Shown: positions 16,926-24,282, counted from the first letter of the stretch. The stretch: 25,785 bases of DNA from CAMDWQ01 sp964497635 (GCA_964497635.1 CAZCDB010000016.1:1-25785), one strand, 5' to 3'. The notes: generated by a model from the letters alone, not told the origin. A program made the numbers and translations.

Positions 16926-17972
16926 GTGGTCACGATAACAGAGGGTAAGCTTAAGAGCATTCAAAACGTTTCTAATAAAGAAGGTGTCATTACCGCGGCA
17001 GCGATGGACCAGCGTGGGTCCTTGCAGAAATCAATCGCCAAGGCTCGTGGCGTTTCCGATAAGGAAATCACCCCTCAGATGATGGAAGAGTTTAAGATCA
17101 TTGTGACCAAGGTGTTAACACCTCATGCCAGCGCGATTCTTTTGGATCCTGAATTTGGCTTGCCAGCGACCAAGGTTCGCTCCAAAAATGCGGGACTTCT
17201 TTTGGCTTATGAAAAAACGGGTTATGACGCCACGATGGAAGGACGCATTCCCGACTTTTTGGATGGGTATTCTGCCAAGCGTCTTCGCCAAGAAGGTGCG
17301 GACTGCGTGAAAGTGCTTCTTTACTACACTCCTTTTGACAAGCCAGAAGTCAATGCCAAGAAGCAAGAGATTATGGAGCGTATCGGCAAAGAGTGCGCCG
17401 AGGAGGATATTGCGTTTTTCCTAGAGTTTGTTGGGTATGACCCCAAGAGCAGCTCGACGGATTCTTTGGAGTACGCCAAGCTCAAGCCTGAGATTGTGAT
17501 CCAGAGCATGGAAGAGTTTTCTAAGCCAAAATACCAGGTGGATGTCTTGAAAGTCGAGATTCCTGTGGACGTAAAATATCTCAAAGGCTCCAAGGCTTTT
17601 AACGGCACCCAAGTGGCTTATGATTGGGAAGAGGCTAAGAAAATATTTAAACGGCAGGACAAGTGCACCAACTTGCCTTTTATTTATCTTTCCGCCGGTG
17701 TGAGTGATGAGATTTTCCGCGAAAATATTGAGTTGGCAATTTCGGCGGGGGTTGATTTTGCGGGAGTGCTTTGCGGTCGTGCGACTTGGAAAGACGGGAT
17801 CCCTGTTTATGCTAAGGAAGGTGGCAAAGCCTTGGAGACTTGGATGCTGGATCGTGGAGTCAAAAATATTCAGGCTCTCAATGCCGTGCTAGCCAAGGGC
17901 GCCAAGCCTTGGTTTTCGCGCTACGGTGGCCGTGATCAAGTGAAGGTTGTTTCTAGGGCCCAGGTCCGCTAA
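16926..17972 (+). CDS. lacD: Class I aldolase, tagatose-1,6-bisphosphate aldolase (LacD) family
   Basis: A Schiff-base aldolase of 348 residues that splits ketohexose 1,6-bisphosphate into dihydroxyacetone phosphate and glyceraldehyde 3-phosphate. The N-terminus (KLKSIQNVSNKEGVITAAAMDQRGSL) is typical of LacD. The probable Schiff-base lysine is Lys209 in VDVLKVEIPVD. The phosphate-binding end reads LSAGVSDEIF, then GVLCGRATW. The GTG start is favoured by AAGGAG six bases upstream. LacD enzymes tolerate several ketose bisphosphates, and no other lac or tagatose genes are near. It may therefore serve as a general fructose-bisphosphate aldolase; that is inference. It is the first gene of a set with the HD-GYP gene (8-base gap) and dnaJ. 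Confidence 0.9.
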   Translation: MVTITEGKLKSIQNVSNKEGVITAAAMDQRGSLQKSIAKARGVSDKEITPQMMEEFKIIVTKVLTPHASAILLDPEFGLPATKVRSKNAGLLLAYEKTGYDATMEGRIPDFLDGYSAKRLRQEGADCVKVLLYYTPFDKPEVNAKKQEIMERIGKECAEEDIAFFLEFVGYDPKSSSTDSLEYAKLKPEIVIQSMEEFSKPKYQVDVLKVEIPVDVKYLKGSKAFNGTQVAYDWEEAKKIFKRQDKCTNLPFIYLSAGVSDEIFRENIELAISAGVDFAGVLCGRATWKDGIPVYAKEGGKALETWMLDRGVKNIQALNAVLAKGAKPWFSRYGGRDQVKVVSRAQVR

Positions 17973-17980
17973 GGATTCTC

Positions 17981-18784
17981 GTGGCCTATATTCCTGGACG
18001 TAAAAAAACAGGAATTGATGAAAATCTGGATAAGAAGCAGGAAAAACGTCGTCCGGATGATATCGATGTTTTGAAGCTTGAGCAGGCGTACAAAGATCTG
18101 GGCGACATGTACCGGCAGGTACGCGAGTCGCATGTGGAGATGATCCTCAACTTAGCAATTGCTGCTGAGTACAAGGATCCGGATACGGGCAATCATATTT
18201 TGCGTATCAGCGACTATGCCACCGAAGTGGCTGCTGCCTTGGAACTTCCCGCCGATGACATCGACCATCTTCGTTATGCCAGCCCCATGCATGATATCGG
18301 GAAGGTGGGTATTCCTGATAAGATTCTCCAGAAACCTGGAAAATTGACCCCCGAAGAGTGGACGCTCATGAAACAGCACACCACGATCGGGGCACGCATG
18401 TTCCAATCAAGTAAGTCCCCACTTTTAAAAGCTGCCGCCCAGATCGCTCGATCTCACCATGAAAAATTTGATGGCTCCGGATATCCGGAGGGTCTTAAGG
18501 GACAAGACATCCCTCTTTTTGGACGTATCGTAGCGCTCGTTGATGTCTTTGACGCCATTGTCTCTAAGAGATGCTACAAAACCGCCAGCAGCTTTGAGCA
18601 GGGCCTGGCTTATATTGAATCTTTGGCTGGAAACCATCTGGATCCGGACATTGTCCGGATTTTTCTTAAAATAGATAAAAATATCCGCAAAATTTATGAT
18701 GCCAATCTGAGCATTCAAGAGTACATTGAAGAAAGCCAGGATCCGATATCTGGTTCTCACCAAGACATAGAACTTAATCCCTAA
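17981..18784 (+). CDS. Stand-alone HD-GYP domain phosphodiesterase
   Basis: A 267-residue protein whose HD-GYP domain fills residues about 45-235. Proteins of this family typically hydrolyse cyclic di-GMP (some act on cGAMP) with metals held by His and Asp. Visible key residues are HILRISDYA near 69-77, His104-Asp105 in MHDIGKVGIPDKIL, His159-His160 in SHHEKFDGSGYPEGL, and the GYP triad at 167-169. There is no receiver, PAS or membrane segment, only a basic, charged N-terminus of about 40 residues (GRKKTGIDENLDKKQEKRR). The GTG start follows AAGGA at 17971-17975, and the stop overlaps the dnaJ start by one base. The partner that would feed it signals is not apparent. Confidence 0.93.
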   Translation: MAYIPGRKKTGIDENLDKKQEKRRPDDIDVLKLEQAYKDLGDMYRQVRESHVEMILNLAIAAEYKDPDTGNHILRISDYATEVAAALELPADDIDHLRYASPMHDIGKVGIPDKILQKPGKLTPEEWTLMKQHTTIGARMFQSSKSPLLKAAAQIARSHHEKFDGSGYPEGLKGQDIPLFGRIVALVDVFDAIVSKRCYKTASSFEQGLAYIESLAGNHLDPDIVRIFLKIDKNIRKIYDANLSIQEYIEESQDPISGSHQDIELNP

Positions 18785-19403
18785 TGGCCCAAAAAGATTA
18801 TTATAAAATTTTAGGAGTGCCGGAGGGTGCTTCCGCGGATGAAATAAAAAAAGTTTACCGTGGTCTAGCCAAAAAATATCATCCGGATGCCAATCCTGGA
18901 AGTAAAGCGGCCGAGGAGAAGTTTAAGGAAGTCTCGGAGGCTTACTATGTTTTGGGAGATGCTCAAAAACGTGCGGAATATGACTCCTTTAAAAAGTCTG
19001 GTTTTTCAGGGGGTTCTGGTTTTGGTGGAGGCGGGGGACGGGCCCAAGGTTTCCATGGGGCCCAGGGTTTTAACTTTGACGAAATCCTTCGCGCATTTTC
19101 CTCTGGGGGCGGGCCCACCTCAGGTCGAGGGGGCCAGTTTCATTACAGTGGTTCCATGCGGGGTTTTGAAGATATTTTTTCCGGCGGTCGTGGCTATGAA
19201 GAAGAGGGTGTTTCAGAAAAAATTTCCTCTGATTTACCAGTGACCCTCAATATTTCCAAAGTACGCGCCCAAAAGGGGGGCGAGGTCAGTTTTGAAATGA
19301 AAGATGGCAAAAAAATTACGGTCAAAATTCCGGCGGGGATCAGCCCAGGTAAAAAGCTAAGACTTTCTCGGCAAGGAAAAATTTGCCCGACCTGCGATCA
19401 TCC
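18784..19403 (+). CDS. DnaJ-family (CbpA-like) co-chaperone, 3' end lost in gap
   Basis: The visible 206 residues are a J domain (1-70, DYYKILGV, HPD at 33-35), which stimulates DnaK ATPase, then a long Gly/Phe-rich linker (GFSGGSGFGGGGGRAQGF, then further Gly-rich stretches). After that comes the first C-terminal substrate domain (LPVTLNISKVRAQKGGEVSF, KITVKIPAGISPGKKLRLS). No zinc finger interrupts this domain, so it is type II/CbpA-like rather than classical DnaJ. Just before the gap it has CPTCDHP where such proteins normally have a Gly-rich turn. The start overlaps the HD-GYP stop (TAATG). About 90-100 residues are probably missing. A frame that seems to continue past the gap belongs to a different protein. 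Confidence 0.92.
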
Positions 19404-19503
19404 NNNNNNNNNNNNNNNNNNNNNNNNNNNNNNNNNNNNNNNNNNNNNNNNNNNNNNNNNNNNNNNNNNNNNNNNNNNNNNNNNNNNNNNNNNNNNNNNN
19501 NNN
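19404..19503. other. Assembly gap (100 N)
   Basis: Exactly 100 N, a scaffold join of unknown true length. It removes the end of the DnaJ-like gene and the start of the cupredoxin-like gene, and may hide further genes. Confidence 0.98.
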
Positions 19504-20082
19504 GCAACTTCTGTAAAAGGCAATCCCGAGTGCGCGGTGCTTCATGCGGGTGGGGCGGTGAACTCAGAAGAAATGTTGGGAAGTAACGGTGGCCTCCAGA
19601 ATGTTTTTGTCTATGTCAAAGAAGGCTTGGAAGGGGCTGTGTTTGAAACACCTAAAACACCGGTTATCATTAGTAATAAAAAGTGTGTTTATGTTCCTCA
19701 CGTCGTGGGCGCCCAGATTGATCAAGAGGTCCGGTTTTTAAACGAAGATGCAACTCTTCATAACATTCACGCCTATCCCAAAACTAACAAAGCCTTCAAC
19801 CTTGGTTTGCCCTTGGTGGGAATGAAGCAGACCAAAAAATTTGTCAGCGAAGAAGTCATGATTCCCTTAAAGTGTGATGTGCACCCGTGGATGCTTGGCT
19901 ACATCGGTGTTCTTTCGCACCCTTATTTTCAGGTGACGGACAGCGAGGGAAATTTTGAAATCAAGGATCTGCCTGTGGGCGAGTACCTTCTTGAGGCTTG
20001 GCATGAAAAGCTGGGGACTCAGTCCTTAAAAATTAAGATTGAGCCTAAGATGGCTATCTCAGCAGAGCTAAAATACAGCTGA
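19504..20082 (+). CDS. Cupredoxin-like protein (methylamine-utilisation/plastocyanin type), 5' end lost in gap
   Basis: The visible 192 residues have the order GGLQNVFVYVKEGLEG, VYVPHVVGAQIDQEVRFLN, TLHNIHAYPKTNK, then CDVHPWMLGYIGVLSHPYF. Candidate copper ligands are a histidine at 19759 or 19768, the cysteine at 19873, the histidine at 19882 and the methionine at 19891; the C-x2-H-x2-M pattern suits a type 1 copper site. The end (FQVTDSEGNFEIKDLPVGEYLLEAWH) is a carboxypeptidase-regulatory-like beta module, a pairing common in periplasmic proteins of this group. A signal peptide would be expected in the missing part. The electron-transfer partner is unknown. The gene ends just before a strong terminator. 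Confidence 0.8.
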   Translation, partial: ATSVKGNPECAVLHAGGAVNSEEMLGSNGGLQNVFVYVKEGLEGAVFETPKTPVIISNKKCVYVPHVVGAQIDQEVRFLNEDATLHNIHAYPKTNKAFNLGLPLVGMKQTKKFVSEEVMIPLKCDVHPWMLGYIGVLSHPYFQVTDSEGNFEIKDLPVGEYLLEAWHEKLGTQSLKIKIEPKMAISAELKYS

Positions 20083-20093
20083 TTGAGGAAATA

Positions 20094-20130
20094 AAATAAG
20101 CCCCTCGCCCATGAAGCGAGGGGCTTATTT
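20094..20130. terminator. Bidirectional intrinsic terminator
   Basis: Perfect 15-base arms AAATAAGCCCCTCGC (20094-20108) and GCGAGGGGCTTATTT (20116-20130) enclose a 7-base loop. T-rich sequence lies on the outgoing side in both directions. It sits between two convergent genes (stops at 20082 and 20141) and can serve both. Confidence 0.92.
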
Positions 20131-20140
20131 GCTTTAAAGC

Positions 20141-20776
20141 TTAAAAGTTAGCCCCTGCCTTGAGAGCTACTTTTTCGACCAGATGCCACACCAAGGCTAC
20201 GCTGATAGCAACCACCACTAGCACAATCACCCAGTTGAATGCGGGCAAGTGGCTGGCAGCTCCCATGCAAAATAGCATCGGCACTGAAAGGTAGGTGTTC
20301 AGGCGTGATGCCAGAAAAGCTTTGCGTACGACCCCTGCCATTTCGGCCGGGGACTCCCCATTTTTGATCCAAGTAATGATTTTTTTCTGAGAAGGCCAGA
20401 TAATAAACCACACATTGAACCACATGATGGATGCCAAGGTGGCGCCGAGGCTAATCCACTGACCCCAAGTTGAGGTAAAAAGACCGCCGGGACCATCAAA
20501 GCCAGCACCGTTTAAGTGTAGCTTGGCGCCCACGTAGAGCCAGCCGGTGACAAAGGTAATCATGGCTGCCCAACGAAACCACCAAAGCGCGCGGGGCATG
20601 AGTTGTGGGACGACTTTTTTCTTGGTGTCCGCGTCCATGGTTTTTCCAAAGGGCACGTTCACAAAATTGAAGAAATAAAGAAGTCCGATCCAGGTAATCC
20701 CAAAAATAAAATGAAACCATCTTAACGTAAAAAGAAATATTGTGATCCCATCCAGTGAGGCTGAAACGTCAGGCAT
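20141..20776 (-). CDS. Multi-pass membrane protein resembling the PuuD/urate oxidase N-terminal domain (PF06181)
   Basis: I start it at the ATG at 20776, which has AGGAGA just upstream, giving 211 residues; the longer frame from 20818 lacks a ribosome site. About five membrane segments are visible: FLFTLRWFHFIFGITWIGLLYFF, ALWWFRWAAMITFVTGWLYVG, a WISLGATLASIMWFNVWFI segment, YLSVPMLFCMGAASHL, and FNWVIVLVVVAISVALVWHLV. The RWFHFIFGITWIGLLYFFNF start and PRALWWFRW resemble the membrane domain of PuuD-type urate hydroxylase. There is no C-terminal cytochrome c domain, and no purine genes lie nearby. The histidines in the first and last membrane segments could hold haem. Calling it a urate oxidase would be unsafe. 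Confidence 0.7.
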   Translation of the reverse strand: MPDVSASLDGITIFLFTLRWFHFIFGITWIGLLYFFNFVNVPFGKTMDADTKKKVVPQLMPRALWWFRWAAMITFVTGWLYVGAKLHLNGAGFDGPGGLFTSTWGQWISLGATLASIMWFNVWFIIWPSQKKIITWIKNGESPAEMAGVVRKAFLASRLNTYLSVPMLFCMGAASHLPAFNWVIVLVVVAISVALVWHLVEKVALKAGANF

Positions 20777-20829
20777 GTTTTCTCCTATATTTTTAACCAA
20801 CGAGTAAGATTCTATCATAAAATGAGGGA

Positions 20830-21660
20830 ATGATAAAAATCAAAGTCACCGATTTTAATTTAGAAGCCACGATGGATTCGGGCCAGGTATTTGGCTTTAC
20901 CAAAAACGGGGATGGTTCTTATCAGGGGGTGCTTGCAGGTCAGCAAGTTCATTTTTCTCAAAAGAAAAATTGGCTTGAGGTGACGCCAGATATCTCCCAG
21001 GACATTGTTTCCCTCTATTTTGATCTCCATCGGGATTTAAGGCCCCTGTATGATCTTATGGAAAAGGATGAAAAGCTAAAAAGTCTCCCCGAAAGGTTGA
21101 GGGGTTTGCGTCTTATCCGGCAAGATCCGTGGCAGGGGCTAGCCTGTTTTATTCTTTCTTCCAATAACAACATCAAACGGATTCAGGGGATATGGAAAAA
21201 TTTACTTCAGTATTACCAAAAAAGGCGAAAAAACGGGCCAATGGGTTTTCCCTCTGCCGGGGAAGTGGCTTCAAGTCATGAAGGTGTCTTGCGAGAACTT
21301 GGCTTGGGATATCGCGCTCCTTTTCTTTGGGCGAGCGCGCGGTTTATTGCCTCAAATCCGGGGTATCTTCAGGTGATTGAAGAAGCCTCTTATTCGGAGG
21401 CCTTAGAGCGAGTGATTGCATTTCCGGGCATAGGGCCCAAGGTGGCCGACTGCGTCCTTTTATACGCTTTTCAAAAATATGAAGCTTTCCCTGTGGATGT
21501 TTGGATTTTACGGGCGATGAGAAAGCTTTATTTTAACGACCGTAAAATTTCAGAAAAACGTGTTCACCAGTTTGCTCAAAAGCGATGGGGAAGCAACGCC
21601 GGATATATCCAGCAGTATATTTTTCATGCTGTACGAACAGGAGGGTTTTTTACGACTTGA
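20830..21660 (+). CDS. 8-oxoguanine DNA glycosylase, OGG1 type
   Basis: A 276-residue helix-hairpin-helix DNA glycosylase/AP lyase that removes 8-oxoguanine. The N-terminal beta domain begins FNLEATMDSGQVFGF, where OGG-type enzymes have LxxTLxxGQxFRW. ILSSNNNIKRI matches the asparagine-rich damage-recognition segment. The HhH-GPD motif is FPGIGPKVADCVLLYAF, with catalytic Lys204. VDVWIL supplies Asp223; the spacing of 19 residues equals that of Lys249 and Asp268 in human OGG1. The start has GAGGGA almost touching the ATG, too close for a normal ribosome site, and TATCAT lies at 20813-20818, so translation may be nearly leaderless. It is divergent from the PF06181-like gene. Confidence 0.92.
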   Translation: MIKIKVTDFNLEATMDSGQVFGFTKNGDGSYQGVLAGQQVHFSQKKNWLEVTPDISQDIVSLYFDLHRDLRPLYDLMEKDEKLKSLPERLRGLRLIRQDPWQGLACFILSSNNNIKRIQGIWKNLLQYYQKRRKNGPMGFPSAGEVASSHEGVLRELGLGYRAPFLWASARFIASNPGYLQVIEEASYSEALERVIAFPGIGPKVADCVLLYAFQKYEAFPVDVWILRAMRKLYFNDRKISEKRVHQFAQKRWGSNAGYIQQYIFHAVRTGGFFTT

Positions 21661-21721
21661 AACCCTCACTTTATCGAAAGATAGTATAAAAAAAGGAGGA
21701 GGGGGGATTGTTTATTAGCAA

Positions 21722-21749
21722 TTGGTAGTATATACTAAAAATGTATAGT
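21722..21749 (+). promoter_or_regulatory. Candidate promoter with spacer palindrome before the YYPSPYG gene
   Basis: TTGGTA (21722-21727), a 16-base spacer and TATAGT (21744-21749) form a plausible promoter. A perfect 12-base palindrome, TAGTATATACTA (21726-21737), overlaps the -35 end and fills most of the spacer. A Shine-Dalgarno-like GAGAGG follows at 21776-21781. A purine run (21688-21707) further upstream has no clear role. Confidence 0.4.
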
Positions 21750-21787
21750 ATTTATTAATATTTTTTAAAAGTAGTGAGAGGTGTATC

Positions 21788-23014
21788 ATGAAATGTAGAA
21801 GAAGGCTACCAAGAGGCCAGGTGAAAAATTTTGCTATAAGCCTTCTCCTTTTGTCTTTAAGTTTAAACCCTAACCTTTTGCACACCGTATACGCCGAAGA
21901 TGTCAACATTTCTACCTATTACCCCTCGCCCTATGGAGCCTATAAAAAGCTCCAAATAGAAGATGCAGGTGGACCTATTGGCACTTTCACCGGAGGAGTC
22001 ACCCAGGCAGGCTTACAAATCATCTCAACCTATATCCCAGGAAATTATACCCCCGGTGTTTTCTGGACCACTTCTGACGACAACCCCACAAGACCCAAAG
22101 CCGGGATCTGGATGCTTCAGGAAGATGATGCTCTCACCGGAAGCAAGCTCTTTTTTGGCACCTCCAACACCTATAATGCAGGGATTACAAACACGGGGAT
22201 GGTGTTGGATCACGAGGGGAACCTGGGGATAGGCACCACCACTCCTTCTCAAAGACTTCATGTCACTGCCGAGGACGCCGCAACCACCACCGTCACCGAT
22301 GTTCTTAAAATAAACCACTCCTCCTCGGATGTACCTGCCAACAACTTTGGTACAGGCCTTCTTTTCTCTGGATCCTCAGCCACCGTCAACAATCGTAATA
22401 TGGCTCGTATTCAGTCGACTTGGACCAATGCTACTGACGCCGCAAGAACCTCTTCTCTTCAGTTTCAAACAGAAGACAATGCGGCCGCCAATCTAACGAC
22501 ACATATGACGTTGAGCAGTTCCGGTCTTGATGTGTCCGCGGATGGAGGATCCATTCTTGTCCCTCGAAAGACTACGTCCGGAGATCCAACCGGAACCAAT
22601 GGAATGATTTACTATAATTCGACAACCAACAGGTTTCGTATTTATCAAAACGGTGCTTGGACCAATATGGGGGGTGGCTCAACGATACAACTGGCTCAAG
22701 GCTACAGGCATGACGATTCATCGCCGGCTACAACGCCTCCTCGGCCAATCATTGTTATTTCTGCCCCTGCCGGCAGCACGCCTTTTGTAGCGTTGAACAA
22801 CGTAGCTCCCCCAGCTCCCTCAGCATACGTTGCTGGAACCACATGGGATGGTATTAAATGTAATGAGGCTGAGGGGTGGGTGATCACAGGAGCTTGGTTG
22901 GTGGAGGGTGGCGGAGACAACGACCTTGCTAGCGTCCCCAACGGTGTTGTCAGCAATGATATGGATGGAGCCTCAGGCTGCGAAATCAGCATTTCCTGCA
23001 TGCGAGTCATTTAG
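21788..23014 (+). CDS. Secreted YYPSPYG-motif protein with tail-fibre-like middle
   Basis: A 408-residue protein. Residues 1-36 are a signal peptide (basic start, FAISLLLLSLSLNPNLL core, cut after VYA). The mature N-terminus is EDVNISTYYPSPYGAYKKLQI, a signature I know from many secreted proteins of Omnitrophota and related lineages. The middle contains GNLGIGTTTPSQRLHVTAED and YYNSTTNRFRIYQNGAWTNM, elements common in phage tail-fibre and S74-type proteins. The last 90 residues hold three cysteines (C358, C398, C404; GCEISISCMRVI), which could form a disulfide-stabilised tip. No peptidase S74 chaperone is seen. It starts after a promoter with a palindrome and ends 7 bases from a convergent gene. 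Function is unknown, probably surface or extracellular. Confidence 0.85.
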   Translation: MKCRRRLPRGQVKNFAISLLLLSLSLNPNLLHTVYAEDVNISTYYPSPYGAYKKLQIEDAGGPIGTFTGGVTQAGLQIISTYIPGNYTPGVFWTTSDDNPTRPKAGIWMLQEDDALTGSKLFFGTSNTYNAGITNTGMVLDHEGNLGIGTTTPSQRLHVTAEDAATTTVTDVLKINHSSSDVPANNFGTGLLFSGSSATVNNRNMARIQSTWTNATDAARTSSLQFQTEDNAAANLTTHMTLSSSGLDVSADGGSILVPRKTTSGDPTGTNGMIYYNSTTNRFRIYQNGAWTNMGGGSTIQLAQGYRHDDSSPATTPPRPIIVISAPAGSTPFVALNNVAPPAPSAYVAGTTWDGIKCNEAEGWVITGAWLVEGGGDNDLASVPNGVVSNDMDGASGCEISISCMRVI

Positions 23015-23021
23015 TATTTAT

Positions 23022-24251
23022 TCAGAAAAAAAACCTGCCGGTTGAAATTTTATAAAATAAGACAAAAGACAAAATAACGGAATAGACCACTGTGCCATAC
23101 TCAACCCGGAGAGACTTCTGCTCTCTGAAGAGAATGAAGAATGTAAAGGGAATGAGATAGTAGCGAGGATCGATGAGCCAGGAAGGTAGAAGAAAGAGCG
23201 CGCTAAAGGGATAGACCCAAATCATAAAGGGATGCCTCAAGCAGGTGACCCACAGAGACAGCGCTGAATAGACCATGGGAATAAACGCCAAGGCTTTAGC
23301 CCAGGGTGTAGACATCAAAAAAGCAAGGATTTGATTTCGCAAAAAATAGTCTCTTTCCGAAGAGTTGTAAGCGTGGGTGCTTTGAAAAGAGCCCATATAA
23401 AAAAGAAATGCGATTAGTAGTAAGGGGATAATTTTTTTGTTCAGCAAGATTTTTTGGCAGACAAGCTTAAAATTTGAGAGGTTGAAGGGAAGAAAGAGAA
23501 AGAAAAAGATAAAAAGAGAAAAGTAGATATTCCCCAGATGAAACGAAAAAGCCGGATGTTGCTTTTTGTCCCCAATGGCGATTGAGCCTTGATTTAGAAT
23601 GATAAAGAGTGCAAATAAAGAAAAGCCGACCAAAAACCCCCAATTTTTTAGCAGATGCTGTTTTACGCGATCCCACGAAAAGTGGGTGCCGTTTTCCTCC
23701 ACATAAAGGCAAAGGAAAAAGAAAAGATACCAGACGATGTTATTTTGGCGGATTAAGACCGAAAGAAAGCCAAAGAAAGCTGCAGCCCATCGCCATCGCT
23801 TGAATGTGGCCCAAAGCGCTAGAAGAATAAATGACATTGAAGTCATGTCGGTGTAGACCAGGAAAAAAAGTGGAAAGGCCGTGGGAAAAAAGCTGTATTG
23901 GAGTGTTTTGGTCAAGGCGTGAGTGGGTGCTACTTGCATCGACAGCTGGTAAAAGAAAATAATAGAGAGTATCGAGAGAGCCATGGAGTACAGTCGCAGG
24001 GACTGAATGGAATCATTATTAAAAATTTTTGCACAAGCCGCTAGGGTGAAGCCGTAAGTGGGGAGTGTCGATGTTTGCCCCACTTCTCGAAGATTGGAAA
24101 ATATCAGATTTTTTTTGAGAAGGTATTGAATTTGGTTGTTATAGGATTTTTCATCAAAAATAAATCGACGGTTTTTAAGCAGTGAGTGGCCGGTTACAAG
24201 TGTTAAACAAAGCAGAATAAAAACAATGAGTTTTTTTGTCTGATGGCTCAT
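23022..24251 (-). CDS. ALG10/DIE2-like membrane glucosyltransferase
   Basis: A 409-residue multi-pass membrane protein with about ten hydrophobic segments. Its motifs match the eukaryotic ALG10/DIE2 alpha-1,2-glucosyltransferase family (PF04922) in order: IFDEKSYNNQIQYL with the acidic FDE at 32-34, TLPTYGF, FPLFFLVYTDMTSM (127-139), LIRQNNIVW (166-174), GDKKQHPAFSFHLGNIYF (from 227) and DPRYYLIPFTFF near the end. In eukaryotes ALG10 adds the last glucose to the dolichol-linked glycan in the ER. Here the acceptor is unknown, perhaps a polyprenyl-linked surface glycan. No other glycan genes lie nearby. The ATG has no Shine-Dalgarno, but TGCTACAAT sits 6 bases upstream, so the transcript may be leaderless. 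Confidence 0.78.
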   Translation of the reverse strand: MSHQTKKLIVFILLCLTLVTGHSLLKNRRFIFDEKSYNNQIQYLLKKNLIFSNLREVGQTSTLPTYGFTLAACAKIFNNDSIQSLRLYSMALSILSIIFFYQLSMQVAPTHALTKTLQYSFFPTAFPLFFLVYTDMTSMSFILLALWATFKRWRWAAAFFGFLSVLIRQNNIVWYLFFFLCLYVEENGTHFSWDRVKQHLLKNWGFLVGFSLFALFIILNQGSIAIGDKKQHPAFSFHLGNIYFSLFIFFFLFLPFNLSNFKLVCQKILLNKKIIPLLLIAFLFYMGSFQSTHAYNSSERDYFLRNQILAFLMSTPWAKALAFIPMVYSALSLWVTCLRHPFMIWVYPFSALFLLPSWLIDPRYYLIPFTFFILFREQKSLRVEYGTVVYSVILSFVLFYKISTGRFFF

Positions 24252-24257
24252 AAAATA

Positions 24258-24266
24258 ATTGTAGCA
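24258..24266 (-). promoter_or_regulatory. Extended -10 placed for a leaderless ALG10-like transcript
   Basis: On the minus strand TGCTACAAT (24266-24258) ends 6 bases before the ATG at 24251, so the expected start of transcription falls on or beside the start codon. No good -35 and no ribosome site are visible. Confidence 0.4.
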
Positions 24267-24273
24267 GAGCTTG

Positions 24274-24282
24274 TGTTATAAT
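24274..24282 (+). promoter_or_regulatory. Extended -10 promoter of the aconitase gene
   Basis: TGTTATAAT is a perfect extended -10 (TATAAT at 24277-24282) without a clear -35. Transcription would start near 24289 and leave about 40 bases of leader, containing GGAGAG (24316-24321) before the ATG at 24330. Confidence 0.55.

Noticed and set aside
18784..20082. A 432-residue DnaJ-cupredoxin fusion
   Set aside because: Same artefact across the second 100 N run; the DnaJ part lacks its C-terminal domain II and the cupredoxin lacks a signal peptide.
20777..20818. A 14-residue N-terminal extension of the PF06181-like protein
   Set aside because: The ATG at 20818 has no ribosome site, whereas the ATG at 20776 has AGGAGA at proper spacing.
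21688..21728. A short leader peptide after the purine-rich AAGGAGGAGGGGGG run (TTG start, six codons)
   Set aside because: It lies upstream of the candidate promoter of the next gene, has a non-ATG start and no attenuator structure; chance is likelier.
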